This document shows, in pieces, positions 59,252 through 64,000 of a stretch of 64,000 bases of DNA (position 1 is the stretch's first letter; each line of letters begins with the position of its first letter). A program made the position numbers and the translations under genes. Origin of the DNA: an uncultured Candidatus Actinomarina sp. Lineage in GTDB: Bacteria; Actinomycetota; Acidimicrobiia; Actinomarinales; Actinomarinaceae. The notes below the pieces were generated by a model, which was not told the DNA's origin, searched no databases, and saw nothing but the letters and a program-made list of their open reading frames with translations. The DNA lies in the NCBI GenBank assembly GCA_902615855.1, contig CACMQN010000002.1, positions 84,054 to 148,053 on the forward strand, given 5' to 3'.

Positions 59252-59973
59252 AGGTATGATTCGTACCCTTCTTTTTCAAGTTTTTCAGATAATTCTACAC
59301 CACCAGTTTCTACAATATTCCCATTCACAAATACATGAACATAGTCTGGTTTAACATATTCCAATAATCTCTGATAATGGGTAACGACCAAATAAGCACG
59401 ATCAGGAGTTCTTAAATTACTTATTCCTTCTCCTACTATTCTTAAACCATCAACGTCAAGACCTGAATCAGTTTCATCTAAAATTGCAAGTTTGGGATTT
59501 AGTACTGCAAGTTGTAGAATTTCATTTCTTTTTCTCTCTCCACCTGAAAAACCATCGTTTAAGTATCTATCAACAAAATCTGGTGAAAGACCTAAATCTT
59601 TCATTGCCTCAGCAACTTTTAACCTGAGCTCTACTGTTGTGTATTCAGTTTCTTCAATATTTGTAAGGGCAGTTTTTAACATGTTAACTATCGTTACTCC
59701 AGGTATTGATTCCGGATATTGAAAAGCAAGAAACATCCCTTTTTTTGCTCTATTGTCTACTGGTTCTTCAGTTACATCCTCTCCACTGAACGTAATTTTT
59801 CCATCTGTTATTTCATAGACTGGGTTACCCATTAAAACATTAGCAAGAGTTGATTTTCCTGAGCCATTAGGTCCCATGATTGCATGGACTTCACCAGGGT
59901 TTATTTCTAGATTGACTCCATTTATAATTGGAGTTGATTCGACAGACGCATGTAAATTTTCAATTTTTAACAC
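59248..59973 (-). CDS. sufC: Fe-S assembly ATPase SufC (copy 2)
   Basis: GPNGSGKSTLANVLMG, FLAFQYPESIPGV, FSGGERKRNEILQ, LDETDSGLDVD; GTG start. Confidence 0.94.
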   Translation of the reverse strand: MLKIENLHASVESTPIINGVNLEINPGEVHAIMGPNGSGKSTLANVLMGNPVYEITDGKITFSGEDVTEEPVDNRAKKGMFLAFQYPESIPGVTIVNMLKTALTNIEETEYTTVELRLKVAEAMKDLGLSPDFVDRYLNDGFSGGERKRNEILQLAVLNPKLAILDETDSGLDVDGLRIVGEGISNLRTPDRAYLVVTHYQRLLEYVKPDYVHVFVNGNIVETGGVELSEKLEKEGYESYL

Positions 59974-60048
59974 ATAATCATTTTAATTCTATAAAAAAAC
60001 AAACGACATTTGATTAGTCAAATTTGAAAACAAAATTAGAATAAGGGA

Positions 60049-61170
60049 ATGCAATTCAGCCTTACAGAACTTCAAAATGAAATTAGAGAAAATGCTCAAA
60101 AGCTTCTTTCTGAAAAAGTTGATTTACTTGAGTTAATTAAAAAAGTTGACGATAACACAAGAATTGACAATGAGTTATGGCAGCTTATAAGTGAACAAGG
60201 TTGGCTGGGTTTAGATGTTCTTGAGGAGGATGGAGGACTAGGTTTTTCAAAAGTTGACTCATCCATACTTTCAGAAGTATTTGGATATTACATGCCCATA
60301 GTTCCTATTTTTAGTTCAGGTGTTGTATTCAAACAACTACTTTTACATTCTCCTTCTGAACTAAAAAATAAAATTCTTCCTGAAATAGTTTCAGGCTCAA
60401 AGATTGGGTCTTTTGGCATTTATGAAAATGACAGATATGAGATAAATGATGAAAATATTTCAACAGTAGCTGAAAATAATGAAAATAGATACATACTTAA
60501 TGGCAAAAAAAGTTATGTGATGTTTGGTGATACTTCTGATTATTTTGCTATTCTTGCTAAATCTGAAGATGGATTCAAATTCATAATGGTAGATAAAGAT
60601 AGCCCTGGAGTAACAATTTCTGAAACAACATCTTTAGATCAAACAAGACCAATGGCTGAGATAACACTTGAGAATGTGGAGGTTGGTAATGAAAACTTTA
60701 TGTTCGACATTCACGAAGATAATAATATATGGAACAAGGTAAAGCATATATCCATCTCTTTTCTTGCTATGGAGCAAGTTGGGGGAGCACAAGCTTGTTT
60801 AGATATGTCTACTAAATATGCAAAAGAGAGAATTCAATTTGGAAGACCAATTGGATCTTTTCAAGCAATACAGCATATGTGTGCAGATATGCTTCTTCAA
60901 ATCGAAAGTGCAAAATCTATTGCCTACAGTTCTGTAAGAGTTGACTCTGACGATATTGTTGAATTAGAAATGAGTTCTTCAATGGCAAAAGCTTATTGTT
61001 CTGATGTATTCAATAAAGTATCAGGAGATAACATTCAAGTTCATGGTGGAATTGGGTTTACTTGGGAGCATCCAGCACATCTTTATTTTAAAAAAGCTAA
61101 ATCTGATTCGCTTATTTTTGGAACTGCCAAATCTGCTCGAAATGATGTATCCAGACTTTTAAGTTTATAA
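60049..61170 (+). CDS. Acyl-CoA dehydrogenase
   Basis: YAKERIQFGRPIGSFQAIQHMCADM, HGGIGFTWEHPAHLYFKKA. Confidence 0.92.
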   Translation: MQFSLTELQNEIRENAQKLLSEKVDLLELIKKVDDNTRIDNELWQLISEQGWLGLDVLEEDGGLGFSKVDSSILSEVFGYYMPIVPIFSSGVVFKQLLLHSPSELKNKILPEIVSGSKIGSFGIYENDRYEINDENISTVAENNENRYILNGKKSYVMFGDTSDYFAILAKSEDGFKFIMVDKDSPGVTISETTSLDQTRPMAEITLENVEVGNENFMFDIHEDNNIWNKVKHISISFLAMEQVGGAQACLDMSTKYAKERIQFGRPIGSFQAIQHMCADMLLQIESAKSIAYSSVRVDSDDIVELEMSSSMAKAYCSDVFNKVSGDNIQVHGGIGFTWEHPAHLYFKKAKSDSLIFGTAKSARNDVSRLLSL

Positions 61171-61171
61171 A

Positions 61172-61378
61172 TTGCCAAGACTTCCAAAATTCGAAAGTTA
61201 CAGATTTATAGGATATAGAAAAAATATGAAAGTTTATGATTGTGACAATCCTGATCATTTTAAAGCACTAGAACAACTTGAAGAAGAAAAAGAACTTGTA
61301 AAAAACAATCAATTACAATCTTTTGCTCCAGATTCTTTAGAGGAGGCAAAGAATAGAAGTTTTAAACCTTTTAAATAA
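61172..61378 (+). CDS. Small hypothetical protein (68 aa)
   Basis: TTG-start ORF immediately after the acyl-CoA dehydrogenase stop; RFIGYRKNMKVYDCDNPDHF. Confidence 0.6.
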   Translation: MPRLPKFESYRFIGYRKNMKVYDCDNPDHFKALEQLEEEKELVKNNQLQSFAPDSLEEAKNRSFKPFK

Positions 61379-62327
61379 GGCTCCAAGTATTTACCTCTGA
61401 AACTTTTTGTTTTATTTTCCCCTGTGACTCAATATATTTAAGGTGTGCCATGGTTTCTTGAAAAGCTAGACGAAGGTTCATTGAATCAAGTGGACGCGAA
61501 AATAATTTTTTCGTAACTTCCCATCCCGTAAGTTCATCATCTTTTAAAATATTAATTATTTTCTCAGACCTCTTTTCATGGTGGAGAAGTATTTGCTCAA
61601 CCCTATTTTGTGGATTATCTATCATTTCAAAATGACCAGGTGCAATTTTTGTATGTTCAAAGGACTTCATTTTATTTAGTGAGTCGACATAATGATTTAA
61701 CATACTTGTTTCTTCATCATGAATAGGAATGAAAGGTGTAATTCTTGGAAGTATGTGATCACCAGAAAAGATAATTTTACTTGATGGATCATAAATTGAT
61801 ATTTCTGAAATATCATGTCCTGGTGTAAAAATTACTTCTAGATTTCGACTTATATCTTTTATTTTCCCTTCTTTTAATAAAACATCGGGGGTGGTTAGCT
61901 TGCCAGTAGTTGATGGAGTTGTAATTGAGTTAAGATCTTTTACAAATTCTTTTGGAGCACCTTGTTTTTTTGCAAACTCACTAATTAATCGAAATCGATC
62001 AGTCCAATCATTATATTTGGGAATAAACTCTTCAGAATTTTCATAAAGTCCAAATTTCAATCCTTCCTCTCTCAAAACTCCAGAAAGACCGATGTGGTCT
62101 GAATGCATGTGTGTACCAATCAATAAATTTATATCTGAAAAATCAATGTTTAAGTTTTGTAGATTTATTTTTAGTTCATCAAAATACTCATCTCCATTTA
62201 CTCCACAATCAATCATGATGAAGCCTTCATCATCCTCAATTAAATAAATGTTTACAAAACCTGGAGGAGCCCATGGAAGTTTTAAAGGAAAATGTAATAT
62301 GCCGTGACCAAGATTAAACCTTTTCAA
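61371..62327 (-). CDS. MBL-fold metallohydrolase
   Basis: THMHSDHIG motif, GHDISE, FSGDHILP; TTG start. Confidence 0.9.
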   Translation of the reverse strand: MKRFNLGHGILHFPLKLPWAPPGFVNIYLIEDDEGFIMIDCGVNGDEYFDELKINLQNLNIDFSDINLLIGTHMHSDHIGLSGVLREEGLKFGLYENSEEFIPKYNDWTDRFRLISEFAKKQGAPKEFVKDLNSITTPSTTGKLTTPDVLLKEGKIKDISRNLEVIFTPGHDISEISIYDPSSKIIFSGDHILPRITPFIPIHDEETSMLNHYVDSLNKMKSFEHTKIAPGHFEMIDNPQNRVEQILLHHEKRSEKIINILKDDELTGWEVTKKLFSRPLDSMNLRLAFQETMAHLKYIESQGKIKQKVSEVNTWSLI

Positions 62328-62328
62328 T

Positions 62329-62415
62329 TTAGTTAGTCATCACCCAAACACCAAATGCAACAACAATAATTATCGCTGTAATCAGGGAAGCAATTATTAG
62401 ATGTCTAGTTTGCAT
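62329..62415 (-). CDS. 28-aa single-TM small ORF: MQTRHLIIASLITAIIIVVAFGVWVMTN
   Basis: Not in ORF track; TAAAAT box exactly 6 nt upstream of ATG; stop 1 nt before the TTG start of the MBL gene. Confidence 0.5.
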   Translation of the reverse strand: MQTRHLIIASLITAIIIVVAFGVWVMTN

Positions 62416-62579
62416 AAAAGTATTTTATCTCATTAATGAGTTATCTTGAGTTGGAGGATGCCATCTTTTAGGTTAGATTTAATAGTGAAAATAACTTTGA
62501 TCGCCATGTTCAGGGAACCCCTAGATATGGTGTAGTTATTATCTCGATTTGATAGAAACCCTATCTTGAAAGAGGTAAT

Positions 62580-63944
62580 TTGAAAAAAATAACAATTATT
62601 GGCGGGGGACCAGCTGGATACGCAGCTGCACTATACGCTCACAACTTTAATCTTGAAGTAACACTTGTAGAGTCTGATGTCTTAGGTGGAACATGCCTAA
62701 ACCGTGGTTGCATACCTGCAAAATATTGGCTCCATGTTGCAGAGTTAAACCATGAAATTTCAACATCAGAAAATTATGGAATAAATATTGATGGGAAATC
62801 AATAGATTGGAATAAAACATCACTCAAAAGGATTGAAGTAGTAGAAAAACTTGTATCTGGCATAAAAATGCTTTTAAAAAGTAAGAATGTAAATGTCATA
62901 GAAGGATGGGGCTCTATTGAAAGTCAGTCTTCAGTTTTAATACAAAAATCAGATGGAACTAGCGAAAAAATTGATTCCGATTATATTATTCTTGCAACTG
63001 GATCTAAACCAAGAAATCTTCCAAATATTGAACCAGATGAAGACTTCATTATCACATCAGATACTGCACTGAACTGGGAACAGCCACCAAAAAAAGTTTG
63101 TATCGTTGGTGCTGGTGCGATTGGTTGTGAATTTGCAAGTCTGTTAAATGATCTTGAATCAGAAGTGACAGTTGTTGAATTAGCTAAAGAGATACTTCCT
63201 GGTTTGGATAAGAGAACATCAGGCGAACTAAGAAAGCAACTAACCAAGCGAGGAGTTGAGTTTAAGCTAAATACATCAATTGATGGAATAGATGATAAGA
63301 CTGTTAATTTTTCAGATGGTGAAAAGAAAGAATTCGATGCAGTATTAATTGCCGTTGGCAGAGCTCCATTAACTGAAAACATTGGATTAGATAACGTAAA
63401 TATTGCTTCAGAAAATGGTTTTATAAATGTAGATTTAGACACCTTTGAAACATCTGTTGCTAATATTTTTGCACTTGGGGATATTGTGAACAATACACCA
63501 CAATTAGCTCATGCAGCTTTTGCCGAAGCAATATCAGCGATTACATACATTGCTTCTGGTGAAAAAAAGCCATTAGATTATAAAGCAATACCATATGTTG
63601 TCTATACAAGGCCAGAATTGGCAGAAATTGGTCTTAATGCCGAAAAAGCTAAATTAGAAAATATTGAAATTGAACAATCTCAGCATAGCTTTGCTGGTGT
63701 AGGAAGAGCAATGATTACAGAGCAAAACCAAGGATTAGTAAAAGTTTATGCAGAAAAAGAGGGGCCTATAGTAGGTGCAAGTGTTTGTGGTCCTTCTGCT
63801 GGAGAAATGATACATGAAATAATGTATATGGTTGGATGGGAGGCTCTACCAGAAGAGGCAGCAGAGTTTATTCATGCTCATCCAACATTAAGCGAGGCAG
63901 TAGGAGAATCATTACTTGGTTTGACTGGGAAAGGATTGCATTAG
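62580..63944 (+). CDS. lpdA: Dihydrolipoyl dehydrogenase
   Basis: GGTCLNRGCIPAKYWLH, GAGAIGCEFASLL, HAHPTLSEAVGES; TTG start. Confidence 0.94.
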   Translation: MKKITIIGGGPAGYAAALYAHNFNLEVTLVESDVLGGTCLNRGCIPAKYWLHVAELNHEISTSENYGINIDGKSIDWNKTSLKRIEVVEKLVSGIKMLLKSKNVNVIEGWGSIESQSSVLIQKSDGTSEKIDSDYIILATGSKPRNLPNIEPDEDFIITSDTALNWEQPPKKVCIVGAGAIGCEFASLLNDLESEVTVVELAKEILPGLDKRTSGELRKQLTKRGVEFKLNTSIDGIDDKTVNFSDGEKKEFDAVLIAVGRAPLTENIGLDNVNIASENGFINVDLDTFETSVANIFALGDIVNNTPQLAHAAFAEAISAITYIASGEKKPLDYKAIPYVVYTRPELAEIGLNAEKAKLENIEIEQSQHSFAGVGRAMITEQNQGLVKVYAEKEGPIVGASVCGPSAGEMIHEIMYMVGWEALPEEAAEFIHAHPTLSEAVGESLLGLTGKGLH

Positions 63945-64000
63945 TGAAAGTAGAAAAAATAGTAAGAAAAGGATATTCATCAACTCTCTCAAGTGAACAA
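63944..64000 (+). CDS. Start of a downstream gene truncated by the window edge (product not assignable)
   Basis: GTG start overlapping the lpdA stop; open frame VKVEKIVRKGYSSTLSSEQ. Confidence 0.4.
   Translation, partial: MKVEKIVRKGYSSTLSSEQ

Noticed and set aside
49133-59973. Possible long duplicated DNA block because two sufC genes occur
   Set aside because: Similarity is at protein level only; flanking genes differ and the genes are diverged, so no recent segmental duplication.
62416-62579. 164-nt intergenic region before lpdA considered as riboswitch/ncRNA
   Set aside because: No recognisable conserved riboswitch core or strong hairpin by eye; would need Infernal/Rfam.
62981-63493. Antisense ORF inside lpdA (170 aa)
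   Set aside because: Overlaps conserved lipoamide dehydrogenase motifs; shadow ORF.
1-64000. CRISPR arrays, IS elements, prophage or rRNA
   Set aside because: No regularly spaced direct repeats, transposase or integrase motifs, phage structural genes or rRNA-like sequence noticed.

Overview
AT-rich, densely coded bacterial chromosome segment. Gene content and synteny fit a streamlined low-GC marine actinobacterium (Actinomarinales-like): an actinobacterial-type proton-pumping rhodopsin, the eno-divIC-DUF501-ppx block, and suf genes with a Rieske protein. The taxonomy is inference only. Main blocks: split transhydrogenase pntA1/pntA2/pntB with a cytochrome b561-like protein; a GAPDH that looks archaeal (type II), divergent from ppdK; a type II fatty-acid cluster (fabI, fabF, acpP, fabG, fabH, fabD, acpS) with biotin-dependent carboxylase subunits, bioY and birA; rplY-pth-pgsA; mazG-eno-divIC-DUF501-ppx; a sugar ABC operon with a ROK kinase and MalK-type ATPase; class II-like photolyase and rhodopsin; dsbB plus a thioredoxin-like protein; ubiE/menE-type methyltransferase and a PNPOx-UbiA fusion; a heterodimeric ABC exporter; a beta-class DNA methyltransferase with a small unknown partner; a suf system split over two loci with two sufC genes; fumC, rpiB; a BMP-type nucleoside ABC importer whose last gene encodes a protein resembling the 5-hmdU kinase helical / aGPT-pyrophosphorylase family; acyl-CoA dehydrogenase, an MBL hydrolase and lpdA. 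Two tRNAs (Arg-CCT, Leu-TAA) are present. No rRNA, CRISPR array, transposase or prophage was seen. Most notable observations: (1) the HMUDK/aGPT-like protein in the nucleoside importer operon; (2) the archaeal-type GAPDH; (3) a recurrent TAnnAT-N6-start-codon arrangement indicating leaderless transcripts, including a 28-aa ORF missing from the supplied track; (4) a sugar permease whose conserved N-terminus has no ATG/GTG/TTG start and may use AUU; (5) two SufC paralogs in a split SUF system; (6) hairpins just after both substrate-binding protein genes.
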